A program made the position numbers and the translations under genes. Of a stretch of 64,000 bases of DNA, positions 7,516 through 16,120 are shown piece by piece. Numbering within the stretch: the first letter of the stretch is position 1; each line of letters starts with the position of its first letter. This DNA comes from an uncultured Psychroserpens sp. (GTDB lineage: Bacteria; Bacteroidota; Bacteroidia; Flavobacteriales; Flavobacteriaceae), in contig NZ_CANMVN010000003.1 of the NCBI RefSeq assembly GCF_947501425.1, positions 1-64,000 on the forward strand. The letters are read 5' to 3'. The notes beneath the pieces were generated by a model. That model was not told where the DNA came from. It worked only from the letters and a program-made list of their open reading frames with translations, and ran no database searches.

Positions 7516-8280
7516 ATGATTAAGTTCTTTAGACACATTCGAAAGCAATTACTTTCAGAAGGAAAAACTGGAAAGTATCTAAAATATGCTATTGGTGAAA
7601 TTATTCTTGTTGTAATCGGGATTTTGATTGCACTTCAAATTAATAATTGGAATGAAAATCGAAAGAACAAGAATACCGAAGCAGATTACTACTGTAGAAT
7701 TTTAGACGACTTTGAATTCAATGAAAAGTTAATAGATGAAACTACTAAAATCACTACTAACAAAATAAAACTATGCAAAGAGCTAATATTAGATTTAAAT
7801 AACTCTCCAAATGACAGGAGTAAAATACTGAATAAATTTGTAGTTGCTGTAAGACAAGATGTTTTTGTACCCAGTACTATTACTTTTGAAGATATAACAT
7901 CTTCGGGACAGTTAAAGCTGTTAAATGATTTAGAACTAAAAAACAGACTTATTCAGCATAGTACATTTTTAAACAATATTTTAAATCTACTTAAAGAAAA
8001 TCGGAATGTCATTATTAACAGAATGAGTGATTTTGAATTAATAAGTGAATTTGGATATCAAGATATTGATTATCTAAAGCAAGAGCTTAATAAAGAACAT
8101 ATTGCCCTTTTGCCAAAAAACAACTGGACAAATGACCCTACTCATCCAATATTCTTAAAGTTTCAGGACAATCTTTTGGTATACATAGCTATGCTGATTA
8201 GACAGAAACAGCATTTATCAAATTTAAAGCAAGAAATGCAAGAACCCTTAAAGCTATTAAAAGACAAAAAGTGTGAATAA
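7516..8280 (+). CDS. DUF6090-type membrane protein (copy 3)
   Basis: 254 residues from the start at 7516 (MIKFFRHIRKQLLSEGKTGK). An in-frame start 39 bases upstream adds an atypical leader and is not preferred, because the family begins with this motif. One membrane segment lies at about residues 24-46 (AIGEIILVVIGILIALQINNWN), followed by a long helical, charged domain. Function unknown. Intact, unlike copy 2. The gene ends just before a half-decayed repeat (S6). Confidence 0.8.
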   Translation: MIKFFRHIRKQLLSEGKTGKYLKYAIGEIILVVIGILIALQINNWNENRKNKNTEADYYCRILDDFEFNEKLIDETTKITTNKIKLCKELILDLNNSPNDRSKILNKFVVAVRQDVFVPSTITFEDITSSGQLKLLNDLELKNRLIQHSTFLNNILNLLKENRNVIINRMSDFELISEFGYQDIDYLKQELNKEHIALLPKNNWTNDPTHPIFLKFQDNLLVYIAMLIRQKQHLSNLKQEMQEPLKLLKDKKCE

Positions 8281-8283
8281 ACA

Positions 8284-8353
8284 AAGCTCAATGAGGTTTA
8301 TAGCTCATTAAAACTGAATTGCTAATCGGAACTTAAAATTTGCTATTTTTTGT
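8284..8353 (+). repeat. half attC-like site S6 (left half only)
   Basis: Starts AAGCTCAATGAGG and continues TTTATAGCTCATT, CTGAATTGCTAATCGGAA and TTTGCTATTTTT, matching the left half of S1 and S5 with substitutions. The right arm with the GTT core is missing, replaced by the promoter region of the ars operon. Confidence 0.6.
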
Positions 8354-8389
8354 TAAAACGAAAAAAATACTTTGAACATAACCATATTA

Positions 8390-8405
8390 ATCGTAATATT
8401 GCAAT
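8390..8405. promoter_or_regulatory. candidate ArsR operator 1
   Basis: Imperfect palindrome ATCGTAATATTGCAAT (12 of 16 positions symmetric), 20 bases before the arsR start. The same block with little change recurs before the second gene. Binding by ArsR is inferred from position and symmetry. Confidence 0.5.
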
Positions 8406-8424
8406 AAACAAATAAAGAATAGAA

Positions 8425-8757
8425 ATGGGATTAGCTAAAACCGAAATGTTTACAGATGAGCAAAATGAAATTTCGCTTTTTGCAAAAGTATTTGGACATC
8501 CTGCGCGAATAGCAATTTTACAACATTTATTTAAGATTAACTCATGTGTTTGCGGAGATTTGGTAGACGAAATTGGATTGGCTCAACCAACAATCTCACA
8601 ACATTTGAAAGAACTGAAACATTTAGGATTGATCAAAGGAAATGTAGAAGGAACAAGCGTTTGCTACTGTATTCATAAGGAAAATTGGACAGCAATGAAA
8701 ACTGTAATGAACGAATTTCTTAACCAAGACTTAACAGAAAAACAAGATTGCTGTTAA
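8425..8757 (+). CDS. arsR: ArsR-family arsenic-responsive repressor
   Basis: A 110-residue winged-helix repressor. FAKVFGHPARIAILQHL opens the DNA-binding domain. SCVCGDLVDEIGLAQPTISQHL holds the recognition helix together with the Cys pair that binds trivalent arsenic in ArsR proteins. LKHLGLIKGNVEG leads into the wing, and the protein ends in two cysteines. It should repress the ars operon until arsenite or antimonite is bound. It is first in an operon with DUF6428, ArsC-like and Acr3 genes, and near-identical operator-like blocks precede this gene and the next. Confidence 0.9.
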   Translation: MGLAKTEMFTDEQNEISLFAKVFGHPARIAILQHLFKINSCVCGDLVDEIGLAQPTISQHLKELKHLGLIKGNVEGTSVCYCIHKENWTAMKTVMNEFLNQDLTEKQDCC

Positions 8758-8774
8758 AAAATTTGAATTATTTA

Positions 8775-8790
8775 ATCGTATTATCGCAAT
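8775..8790. promoter_or_regulatory. candidate ArsR operator 2 (inside the operon)
   Basis: ATCGTATTATCGCAAT sits in a ~30 bp block (8772-8801) that repeats 8387-8416 with only two differences in the first 29 bases, ending AATAAACAAATAAAG. Half-sites ATCGTA and CGCAAT are retained, but the centre is less symmetric than operator 1. It may give a second regulated promoter for the downstream three genes. Confidence 0.45.
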
Positions 8791-8804
8791 AAACAAATAA
8801 AGTT

Positions 8805-9272
8805 ATGCAATTATCACAAGTAAAATCAGTATTAAAAGAATTGGAAACTATTAATTTTCAATTACCAAACGGAGAATTAGTGCCAAGTCACTTTCACGTA
8901 ACAGAAGTTGGTAAAATCACAAAACATTTCATCGATTGTGGCGGAACTGTGAGACATGAAGAAGTAGTAAACTTTCAACTTTGGAATGCAAATGATTATG
9001 ACCACAGGTTACATCCGGAAAAGTTATTAAACATCATCGAACTTTCTGAAAAAGTTTTAAAAATAGAAGATTTAGAAATTGAAGTAGAATATCAAGCAGA
9101 CACTATTGGAAAATTCGGTTTAGATTTCGACGGAAAAAACTTCTTGTTAACCAGCAAACAAACCGACTGTTTAGCAAAAGACAAATGTGGCATTCCAGTA
9201 GAAAAAAGTAAAGTAAACTTATTAGTCTTAAATGATGAACCTTGTTGTTCACCAGATGGCAACTGTTGCTAA
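8805..9272 (+). CDS. DUF6428 family protein of ars operons
   Basis: A 155-residue soluble protein containing SHFHVTEVGKITKHFIDCGG and ending with two cysteine clusters (PCCSPDGNCC), as does the neighbouring ArsR. The family is found next to arsR and acr3 in Bacteroidota; its biochemical role is not established. The C-terminal cysteines suggest arsenite binding or hand-over, which is inference. It sits 47 bases after arsR with its own operator-like block, and 22 bases before the phosphatase-like arsenate reductase. Confidence 0.75.
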   Translation: MQLSQVKSVLKELETINFQLPNGELVPSHFHVTEVGKITKHFIDCGGTVRHEEVVNFQLWNANDYDHRLHPEKLLNIIELSEKVLKIEDLEIEVEYQADTIGKFGLDFDGKNFLLTSKQTDCLAKDKCGIPVEKSKVNLLVLNDEPCCSPDGNCC

Positions 9273-9294
9273 AATCTAAATAAATTTCATAACA

Positions 9295-9927
9295 ATGACA
9301 TCAACAAAACCAACGCTCTTTTCAGAAATAGAAGATGTAATTAAGCAATTAAACCCTCAAACTATTTCAAGTGAACGCAAAGCCGTTTTACAACCGCTAA
9401 TTGATTTTATTCAGTCAAAGGTTTCGAAGCATAAAGAAATTCGTATCAACTTCATCTGTACTCATAATTCAAGAAGAAGTCATTTATCACAAGTTTGGGC
9501 TCAAACAATAGCAAATTACTTCAATATTAAAAATGTGTCTTGCTATTCGGGCGGAACAGAACGCACCGCACTTTTTCCAATGGTTGCAGAAACTTTACAA
9601 AATTCAGGGTTTCAAATACATACCATTTCAAACAACGACAATCCTGTTTACAGTATAAAATACGCTGACAATGAGCATCCTATAATTGGTTTTTCAAAAA
9701 CATTAGATGATAATTTTAATCCGAAATCTGAATTTGCAGCAATCATGACTTGTTCTCAAGCTGATGGTGGTTGTCCTTTTATTGCAGGTGCAGAAAAACG
9801 TATTCCTATAACTTTTGAAGACCCAAAAGTATTTGACAACACACCACAACAAGCAGAAAAATATCAAGAAAGAAGTCAGCAAATCGCAACTGAACTATTT
9901 TACGTTTTCTCTGAAATAAATTCATAA
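9295..9927 (+). CDS. arsC: low-molecular-weight phosphatase-type arsenate reductase
   Basis: A 210-residue protein. The P-loop CTHNSRR (a CX5R motif) after INFI, within about residues 52-60, is the active site of the low-molecular-weight tyrosine phosphatase fold, which thioredoxin-linked arsenate reductases use to reduce arsenate to arsenite. A second conserved region, TCSQADGGCPF, offers further cysteines for the reductase relay. It lies 3 bases before acr3, so the product arsenite can be exported by the next gene. A plain phosphatase is less likely in this context. Confidence 0.85.
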   Translation: MTSTKPTLFSEIEDVIKQLNPQTISSERKAVLQPLIDFIQSKVSKHKEIRINFICTHNSRRSHLSQVWAQTIANYFNIKNVSCYSGGTERTALFPMVAETLQNSGFQIHTISNNDNPVYSIKYADNEHPIIGFSKTLDDNFNPKSEFAAIMTCSQADGGCPFIAGAEKRIPITFEDPKVFDNTPQQAEKYQERSQQIATELFYVFSEINS

Positions 9928-9930
9928 AAC

Positions 9931-10980
9931 ATGGCCGCAAAAAAATTAAGTTTTCTTGACAGAAATCTAACACTTTGGATTTTTGTTGCAATGGCTTTTG
10001 GAGTTGGTCTTGGTTATTTTATACCAACATTCCCCAATATTATAAACTCTTTTAGTAGTGGAACAACAAATATTCCTATTGCAATCGGTTTGATTTTAAT
10101 GATGTATCCTCCTTTAGCAAAGGTCAATTATTCGTTATTACCAAAAGTTTTTAGAAACACAAAAATTCTTTCTATTTCACTCATTTTAAATTGGATCATT
10201 GGTCCTGTTTTAATGTTTGTTTTAGCCATTACATTTTTACGTGATTATCCAGAATATATGGTCGGACTGATTTTAATTGGTTTGGCACGTTGTATTGCAA
10301 TGGTTTTGGTTTGGAACGACCTTGCAGAAGGCAGTAGCGAATACGGAGCTGGCTTGGTGGCCTTAAATAGTATATTTCAAGTGTTTGCATACAGTTTCTA
10401 TGCTTGGATTTTTATAACTGTGCTTCCACCCTATTTTGGATTTGAAGGCGCAATTGTAGATATATCAATTGGTACCATTGCAGAAAGCGTTGCTATTTAT
10501 TTAGGTATTCCTTTTGTAATGGGGATTTTAAGCAGATTGATATTAGTCAAACTAAAAGGCGAAGATTGGTACACAACCAAATTTATTCCTGCAATTTCGC
10601 CAATAACTTTAATTGCGCTTTTATTTACAATTGTGATAATGTTCTCTCTAAAAGGAGAATTAATTGTAGAGATACCAATGGACGTTGTAATGATTGCAAT
10701 TCCATTGCTGATCTATTTTACACTAATGTTCATCATTGGATTTTTCTTTACTAAAGCAACAGGAGCTGAATATGATAAAACAGCTTCAGTTGCCTTTACA
10801 GCAGCAGGAAATAATTTTGAATTAGCGATTGCAGTTGCTATTGCCGTTTTCGGACTCAATTCTGGACAGGCATTTGCAGGAGTAATTGGTCCTTTAGTTG
10901 AAGTACCAGCATTGATTTTATTAGTTCGAGTTTCCTTTTGGTTACGAAATAAGTATTACAGAAAAGCCAAGCTGAATTAA
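9931..10980 (+). CDS. acr3: Acr3-family arsenite efflux permease
   Basis: A 349-residue, almost entirely hydrophobic protein with about ten membrane spans, of normal length for Acr3. Family signatures include [10 protein letters not shown] and [16 protein letters not shown], where the Cys is the conserved residue needed for arsenite transport, and later [16 protein letters not shown]. It should extrude arsenite across the inner membrane using the proton gradient. Last gene of the four-gene ars operon; repeat S7 begins 8 bases after the stop, so the operon may travel as one large cassette. Confidence 0.92.
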   Translation: MAAKKLSFLDRNLTLWIFVAMAFGVGLGYFIPTFPNIINSFSSGTTNIPIAIGLILMMYPPLAKVNYSLLPKVFRNTKILSISLILNWIIGPVLMFVLAITFLRDYPEYMVGLILIGLARCIAMVLVWNDLAEGSSEYGAGLVALNSIFQVFAYSFYAWIFITVLPPYFGFEGAIVDISIGTIAESVAIYLGIPFVMGILSRLILVKLKGEDWYTTKFIPAISPITLIALLFTIVIMFSLKGELIVEIPMDVVMIAIPLLIYFTLMFIIGFFFTKATGAEYDKTASVAFTAAGNNFELAIAVAIAVFGLNSGQAFAGVIGPLVEVPALILLVRVSFWLRNKYYRKAKLN

Positions 10981-10988
10981 AAAAGCGA

Positions 10989-11120
10989 GTTGATAACAAT
11001 GTTTATAGTTTAGTGCAAGTGACTTTACTCTGGAAAGTCCTAGCACTTTTACTATATTTGATTAAAGCGTAAAATCTTCACCGATTTTACCACACCAAAC
11101 TATACACAAACACGTTACCA
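10989..11120 (+). repeat. attC-like site S7
   Basis: A 132 bp site from GTTGATAACAATGTTTATAG to TATACACAAACACGTTACCA. Arms pair as TATAGTTTAGTG against TATAGTTTGGTG, a different sequence from S1 or S3 but again self-complementary. Internal hairpins: GACTTT/AAAGTC and TAAAATC/GATTTTA. Confidence 0.75.
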
Positions 11121-11147
11121 GACACTTGAATTAAACACTGTAATGAT

Positions 11148-11657
11148 ATGAAAATAAAGTATTTAAACATCGTATTGATTCTCCTTTTTTTTAGTTGTAA
11201 CGAAAAAAAAGAAATTAGTTCTATAAACCCAGAAAATTGGTCAAAACGAGCAATAAACTTATCGACAAAAGATTCACTAGAGTTTGGAAAATCGTATCTA
11301 TCAGTTTACTCTCAAATCTATAGTAATACTGAACATAGAACTCATAACTTAACTGCAATGGTTAGCATGAGAAACACAAGTGAACTAGACTCAATTTATC
11401 TTTTGAAAGCAGAGTATTATGATACTCATGGAAAATCGGTTAGAAAATATTTTGATTCTCCAATCTTTTTGGCTCCTATGGAAACTACTGAGATTATAAT
11501 TGACGAAATTGACATTTCGGGAGGAACTGGTTCAAATTTTATTATCGAGTGGGAAATTCCTAAAAACTGTCCAGAACCGATATTTGAGGGAATAATGACT
11601 TCAACAATGGGTCAGCAAGGATTATCTTTTACAACTCAGGCGAAACGAATAGAATAA
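11148..11657 (+). CDS. DUF3124 family lipoprotein
   Basis: A 169-residue lipoprotein (FFSC lipobox, Cys17). The body matches the DUF3124 pattern: YLSVYSQIYS, NLTAMVSMRNTS, EYYDTHGKSVRKYFDSPIFL, PMETTEIIIDE and GGTGSNFIIEWE. The family is widespread in bacteria and of unknown function; the predicted beta sandwich would face the periplasm. It is alone behind site S7. Confidence 0.8.
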   Translation: MKIKYLNIVLILLFFSCNEKKEISSINPENWSKRAINLSTKDSLEFGKSYLSVYSQIYSNTEHRTHNLTAMVSMRNTSELDSIYLLKAEYYDTHGKSVRKYFDSPIFLAPMETTEIIIDEIDISGGTGSNFIIEWEIPKNCPEPIFEGIMTSTMGQQGLSFTTQAKRIE

Positions 11658-11670
11658 ATGGTTGAGATCT

Positions 11671-11967
11671 TAACAACAATATTTTTTGTTTTGCAGTTAT
11701 TCATCCAAACGGAACGATACCTGTTATCTCGAGGCAACAAAAGAATTTGATTAACGTCATATAAAGAAAATTGCATAAAGAGCATCAATAATAGCGTTTC
11801 TGATCCTTTACTTTTTATTATAATTGGACAACTTATTTTAGTCGGTCTCACATGCCTTATCCTTCTGTTGGCTGTACGCAAAATCTTTTCTTGCAATTCA
11901 CTATATTGTATTACGGAAAAACAATCGCTTACCTGTACGCAAATAACCGTACACGAGCACGTTAAGC
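11671..11967 (+). repeat. atypical long spacer with possible attC-like ends (S8)
   Basis: A 340 bp gene-free stretch (11658-11997). The left part TTAACAACAATAT could be a decayed left core. The right part CGTACACGAGCACGTTAAG is a plausible right arm, and GTACGCAAA occurs twice (in CTGTACGCAAAATC and CTGTACGCAAATAACC). At about 297 bp it is much longer than the other sites and the arms do not pair well. A minus-strand frame covers much of it but looks like noise. Confidence 0.35.
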
Positions 11968-11997
11968 AATATTTGAAAAACACCGATTAAATAAAAA

Positions 11998-12768
11998 ATG
12001 TCATTTGATAATTTAGAATATATAACAATAGAAAACCAAACAACTAGTTTTCCAAAACATTTTCACGAGACGTTTTGTATATCACTGATTCATAAAGGAG
12101 TTGAACAAATTGATTTTGAGAACCAAAGTCTATTTACTGAAGCTGGGAGCATATCAATTACCAATCCATATGAAGTACATTCAAATCCGCTTATTGATCA
12201 TGACTCATTTCTGAAATTTGATACCATTTACATTCCAAATGATATAATGAAATTTGCATTACATGGAAAAAACATCAAGTTTATTAACCGACAAATAAAC
12301 AGTAAGAAAGTTAACAAGCTATTCTTAGAGCTAAAAGCAGCTATAAACACTAAAGATGATAGCAAAATTGAACAAAGCTTATCCAATTTCGGTAACGCTT
12401 TATATAAATATTCACAAGAAAACGAAAGCGAATATTCAGGATTAAACTTCAACAACTATCATCAGATTAAAAGTTATATTGAAAACCACATTTACGATAA
12501 ATTTTCTCTTGAGGAATTATCAAAACTTGCTAACATCAACAAATTTGGGTTTTCTAAAAAATTTAAGCTTTTAACTGGCATGACACCAATGAACTATGTT
12601 TTAATGAGGAAAATATTTTCTAGTAAGGCATTAATCAAATCAAATTTAGAGCTTACAGAAGTAGCCTATCAATACAACTTTACAGATATTGCTCATTTTT
12701 CAAAAACCTTTAAGCGTTTTATTGGGATTTCACCAAAAAGATATCAAGAAAGCCTCCAATTAGAATGA
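11998..12768 (+). CDS. AraC-family transcriptional regulator
   Basis: A 256-residue protein: an N-terminal cupin-like sensor domain (FPKHFHETFCISLIHKG, residues ~17-34) and a C-terminal double helix-turn-helix at about 155-252 (KFSLEELSKLANINKFGFSKKF, then LELTEVAYQYNFTDIAHFSKTF and GISPKRY). The ligand is unknown. It lies 65 bases upstream of an S41 peptidase with no repeat between them, so the pair may be one cassette and the regulator may control the peptidase. Confidence 0.88.
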   Translation: MSFDNLEYITIENQTTSFPKHFHETFCISLIHKGVEQIDFENQSLFTEAGSISITNPYEVHSNPLIDHDSFLKFDTIYIPNDIMKFALHGKNIKFINRQINSKKVNKLFLELKAAINTKDDSKIEQSLSNFGNALYKYSQENESEYSGLNFNNYHQIKSYIENHIYDKFSLEELSKLANINKFGFSKKFKLLTGMTPMNYVLMRKIFSSKALIKSNLELTEVAYQYNFTDIAHFSKTFKRFIGISPKRYQESLQLE

Positions 12769-12808
12769 AATAGTCAATATTTTACAAGTCATTACCATCT
12801 TACACAAT

Positions 12809-12816
12809 TACATTTG
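12809..12816 (+). promoter_or_regulatory. TAnnTTTG promoter box (TACATTTG)
   Basis: TACATTTG 17 bases before the S41 peptidase start at 12834, identical to the boxes at 2424 and 22444. A usual -33 TTG was not found with confidence. Confidence 0.4.
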
Positions 12817-12833
12817 ACTAAAATAATAGTCAT

Positions 12834-14354
12834 ATGAACAAAGTAACTTATCTATCAATTTTCCTTTTAATAATATCTCAAATGATGTTTTCTCAATCAA
12901 TTGATGATAATTTATCACGTGAAAAGATGCTGAAGGATTTAAAAATATTTAAAAATATCCGTTTAAAAGCTAATTCCGGACTTTATAAATACAGAACAAA
13001 ACAACAAATAGACAGTATTTATAATTGGGCAGAAAAAGAAATTAATAAATCGTCAAGTTATCGCGATTTTTATAATATTATATCTCAATTGACTGATTTT
13101 GAAGGGAGTTTACACAATGACACCTATTTTCCCAAAAAACTAACCCAATCGTTTAAACATGAACAAGAAGGTTATTTTCCTTTACCATTGAAATGGGTAG
13201 ATAAAAAATGGGTAATCAATTTTGAAGAGGGAGAAATCCCTTTGGGAGCTGAAATCGTTAGTATCAATAACCAAAAAATTGATGATGTTGTAAAAAACCT
13301 ATATAAATATTATACTACAGATGGAGTAAACCTAACAGGAAAACGAATTGGCATAGAGCGAAGTTTCAGTAGATATTATCGCATTAATTATGGACGTATT
13401 GATCAATTTACTGTTACATATAAACTAAGAGATTCTAATGAAATTAAAAAGATAATACTAAATAGCATTTCTTATATAGATATCTACAAAAGGGTATTTA
13501 AGAGATATTCAAAACCTTTTGATGAAGTTAATTATAAAGATTGGAAAGAAAGTGACATCTATGATTATAAGGCTCTTGGCCACCATACTGGAATTTTAAC
13601 CCTAAATGATTTTGGTTTAGGAAATGAAAAAGACCCAAGGCATTTAAGATATGTGTCTTTTTTGGATAGTGTTTTCACTAGTATTAAACAAAGCAATATC
13701 AAAAACTTAATTGTTGATGTTCGCTACAATGGTGGTGGAACTGATCCGAACGATTTAGTGACTTACTCATACTTGACACAGAGAAACTTTCAAGAGAACA
13801 CTCAGGCTTGGATTAGCTTCAAAAAAATACCATACTTAAAATATGTTTATTCTAAAATCCCAAGATTTCTACGTCCTCTTGGTGTTGGAAAGTATAACAG
13901 AGAATTTCAAAAGGAATTTCCAGAAGAAAAAAATGGAAGGTTTTATCAAAACTCAACCAGCGCAGATCAAAACATATGGAAACCAAATGAAAATGCTTTT
14001 AACGGAACTGTGTATTTACTTGTTAGTCCAAGAGTTGCTTCTGCTGGTAGTTTATTTGCTGCAATGGTAGCAGGAAATGAAAACACCGTAGTTATTGGTG
14101 AAGAAACAATGGGTGGTTACTATGGACATAACGGACATACGCCTTTGGGTTATATATTACCCAAATCTAAAATTGAAATATTCTTTTCTGTTGTAAATTT
14201 AGAACAAGATGTTCCTGAAAAGTCAAATCAAGTCTATAATAGAGGTGTAATTCCTGATTATAATGTAACACAGACCTATGAGGATTATTTGAATCATAAA
14301 GACACACAAATGAATTTTGTGCTTGATTTGATAAAAAAGAATATGACGGAATAA
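12834..14354 (+). CDS. S41-family C-terminal-processing peptidase, exported
   Basis: A 506-residue protein with a signal peptide ending about FSQS. The S41 core is visible: NLIVDVRYNGGG, LVSPRVASAGSLFAA with the nucleophilic Ser of ASAGS near residue 403, and GEETMGGYYG. A PDZ-like part is suggested by GAEIVSINNQKIDDVV. Such enzymes cleave periplasmic proteins from their C-termini. The substrate is unknown, and AraC-type control from the upstream gene is possible. Repeat S9 follows within 10 bases. Confidence 0.82.
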   Translation: MNKVTYLSIFLLIISQMMFSQSIDDNLSREKMLKDLKIFKNIRLKANSGLYKYRTKQQIDSIYNWAEKEINKSSSYRDFYNIISQLTDFEGSLHNDTYFPKKLTQSFKHEQEGYFPLPLKWVDKKWVINFEEGEIPLGAEIVSINNQKIDDVVKNLYKYYTTDGVNLTGKRIGIERSFSRYYRINYGRIDQFTVTYKLRDSNEIKKIILNSISYIDIYKRVFKRYSKPFDEVNYKDWKESDIYDYKALGHHTGILTLNDFGLGNEKDPRHLRYVSFLDSVFTSIKQSNIKNLIVDVRYNGGGTDPNDLVTYSYLTQRNFQENTQAWISFKKIPYLKYVYSKIPRFLRPLGVGKYNREFQKEFPEEKNGRFYQNSTSADQNIWKPNENAFNGTVYLLVSPRVASAGSLFAAMVAGNENTVVIGEETMGGYYGHNGHTPLGYILPKSKIEIFFSVVNLEQDVPEKSNQVYNRGVIPDYNVTQTYEDYLNHKDTQMNFVLDLIKKNMTE

Positions 14355-14362
14355 AAAACGTT

Positions 14363-14497
14363 GCCTGACATCGTATGTAATTCATTGCTACTACTCACCT
14401 ACTTACTAAAACCCTTCAGATTTACCTCTGGTTCGTTTTCATTAAGCAACTTAACGTCCAACAAGCGTAACTAACAGAATACAAACACTTTGTGTGT
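14363..14497 (+). repeat. attC-like site S9
   Basis: Starts GCCTGACATCGTATGTAATT and ends AATACAAACACTTTGTGTG. The cores are altered (AAC to GAC, GTT to TTT). The left end agrees with the start of its own cassette (GTTAAGCAAT at 11961) with transition differences only over the first nine bases. Confidence 0.6.
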
Positions 14498-14553
14498 CAT
14501 TATTATACGAATAACAAATCAGTAAAATATTCGTTAGATTAAAAACCTTTCTA

Positions 14554-15876
14554 ATGAAACAACTAACAGTTTTACTTCTTTTCGTATCATTGAATCTAAC
14601 TTTTGGACAAATTCCAAATACATTATCAAACGAAGAGAAGGTCTTTGGACTTTCTAAATTCTGGCAAGAAGTTAATTATAGCTTTATCTATTTCAATAAA
14701 ATTAATCAAACTGAATGGAATGAATTATATAAAGAGTACATTGGTAAAGTTCAGAAAACAAAGAATGATTACGACTATTATCGTTTATTACAAAAATTTT
14801 GCGCCTATTTAAAAGATGGACATACAAATGTTTACTTTCCTAAAGAAATTCAAGATAGTATTTTCAATACGAATTTTGGAGTATACAGGTTATTCTTAAA
14901 GAATATTGATAGTAAGGCAATAATTATAAGAGTTAATGACAGTAAGAAAAAAGAAATTCCAATTGGAACAGAAATAGTTAGCGTTAATGGGACTGAAACC
15001 AAAAAGTATATTAACGAGTATGTGATGCCTTACATATCTTCATCAACTGATTATATACGTCAAGATTTAGCAGTTGCATATATGCTTGAAGGCTACGTTG
15101 GCACCAGATATGAGCTGGAGTTAAAACTTCCAAACGGAACCTTTAAATCGTTAACTGTTACACATTCAAAAACAATAGAAAAAAAAGTCTATCCCTCATT
15201 TGAAACGAATCAATTATTAGATCTAAAATGGCACGACGATATTGCGTATCTTTCCCTTAACTCATTTTCTGATTGGGAAATTTCTTCAATATTTAATGAG
15301 AAGTTACCAGAATTAAAAAAAGCTAAAGCCTTAATAGTTGATTTAAGAAAAAATGGTGGAGGAAATTCCAGAATTGGTAAAGTTATACTTCATCACTTAA
15401 CAAATGACACAATATTTTATGGTCCAAAAACACAAAGTCGTTTATACATCCCAACTTTAAAAGCATGGAATCAAGATAAGTATTACCACGATTTTCAATA
15501 TAAACCAGATACCTTAGGATTAGGAGACAGAAATTTGCTTAAAACAAGTAGAATTGTTGTTCCAACAGCTATATTAATTGGACACGGAACTGCTTCTGCA
15601 GCTGAGGATTTTTTAATCTATGCTGACAATCAAAAACACATGACCACAATTGGCGAATCCACTTATGGAAGTACTGGACAACCACTAATGTTTAATTTAC
15701 CAAATGGTGGAATTGCAAGAGTTTGTACCAAAAAAGACACCTATCCTGATGGCAGAGAATTTGTTGGCATTGGAATTCAACCTGATATTAAGATTACAAA
15801 AAAACTTTCAGATTATATTGAAAATAAAGACCCTGTCTTAGAAAAAGCAATTAAATATTTGAATACTAAAAAGTAA
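14554..15876 (+). CDS. second S41-family peptidase, exported
   Basis: A 440-residue protein with a signal peptide (ending TFGQ). S41 features: a PDZ-like segment (IPIGTEIVSVNGTETKKYINEY), ALIVDLRKNGGGNSRIG, and LIGHGTASAAEDF with the catalytic Ser near residue 348, followed by GESTYGSTGQPL and a C-terminal IGIQPD. It is related to the previous peptidase but not a close duplicate; S9 separates them. Substrate unknown. Confidence 0.82.
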   Translation: MKQLTVLLLFVSLNLTFGQIPNTLSNEEKVFGLSKFWQEVNYSFIYFNKINQTEWNELYKEYIGKVQKTKNDYDYYRLLQKFCAYLKDGHTNVYFPKEIQDSIFNTNFGVYRLFLKNIDSKAIIIRVNDSKKKEIPIGTEIVSVNGTETKKYINEYVMPYISSSTDYIRQDLAVAYMLEGYVGTRYELELKLPNGTFKSLTVTHSKTIEKKVYPSFETNQLLDLKWHDDIAYLSLNSFSDWEISSIFNEKLPELKKAKALIVDLRKNGGGNSRIGKVILHHLTNDTIFYGPKTQSRLYIPTLKAWNQDKYYHDFQYKPDTLGLGDRNLLKTSRIVVPTAILIGHGTASAAEDFLIYADNQKHMTTIGESTYGSTGQPLMFNLPNGGIARVCTKKDTYPDGREFVGIGIQPDIKITKKLSDYIENKDPVLEKAIKYLNTKK

Positions 15877-15878
15877 CT

Positions 15879-16104
15879 GCATACCACACCTTGTATGCAA
15901 TCACGTTAAACACATAAAGAAATCTTTAACGACGCAAATTTTAGTTGCAATTTTGAACGAAGAAAAAGTCTTACTTTTATTACTAATTAAAATTCTTGAT
16001 TTAGATGGTGATAGCCTTGCTCCTTTTGTAGTTTGATATGGTAAAAGACAAACTCAAACTATGCTCTAAGATTGCAACTACATCATACAAGAACACGCTG
16101 TACC
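15879..16104 (+). repeat. attC-like site S10
   Basis: About 226 bp, the same subtype as S3: shared stretches CTTACTTTTATTACTAAT, CTTGATTTAGAT, ATAGCCT and CTCTAAGAT...GCAACTA. The left core has decayed (GCATACCACACCTTGTATGC) and the right core reads ACACGCTGTACC. Confidence 0.6.
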
Positions 16105-16120
16105 TAATACAAAACGAAAT

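Noticed and set aside
11636-11983. Minus-strand 115-codon frame over the long spacer
   Set aside because: Cys- and Ser-rich without domain sense, overlaps the end of the DUF3124 gene, and no homologous pattern; treated as chance.
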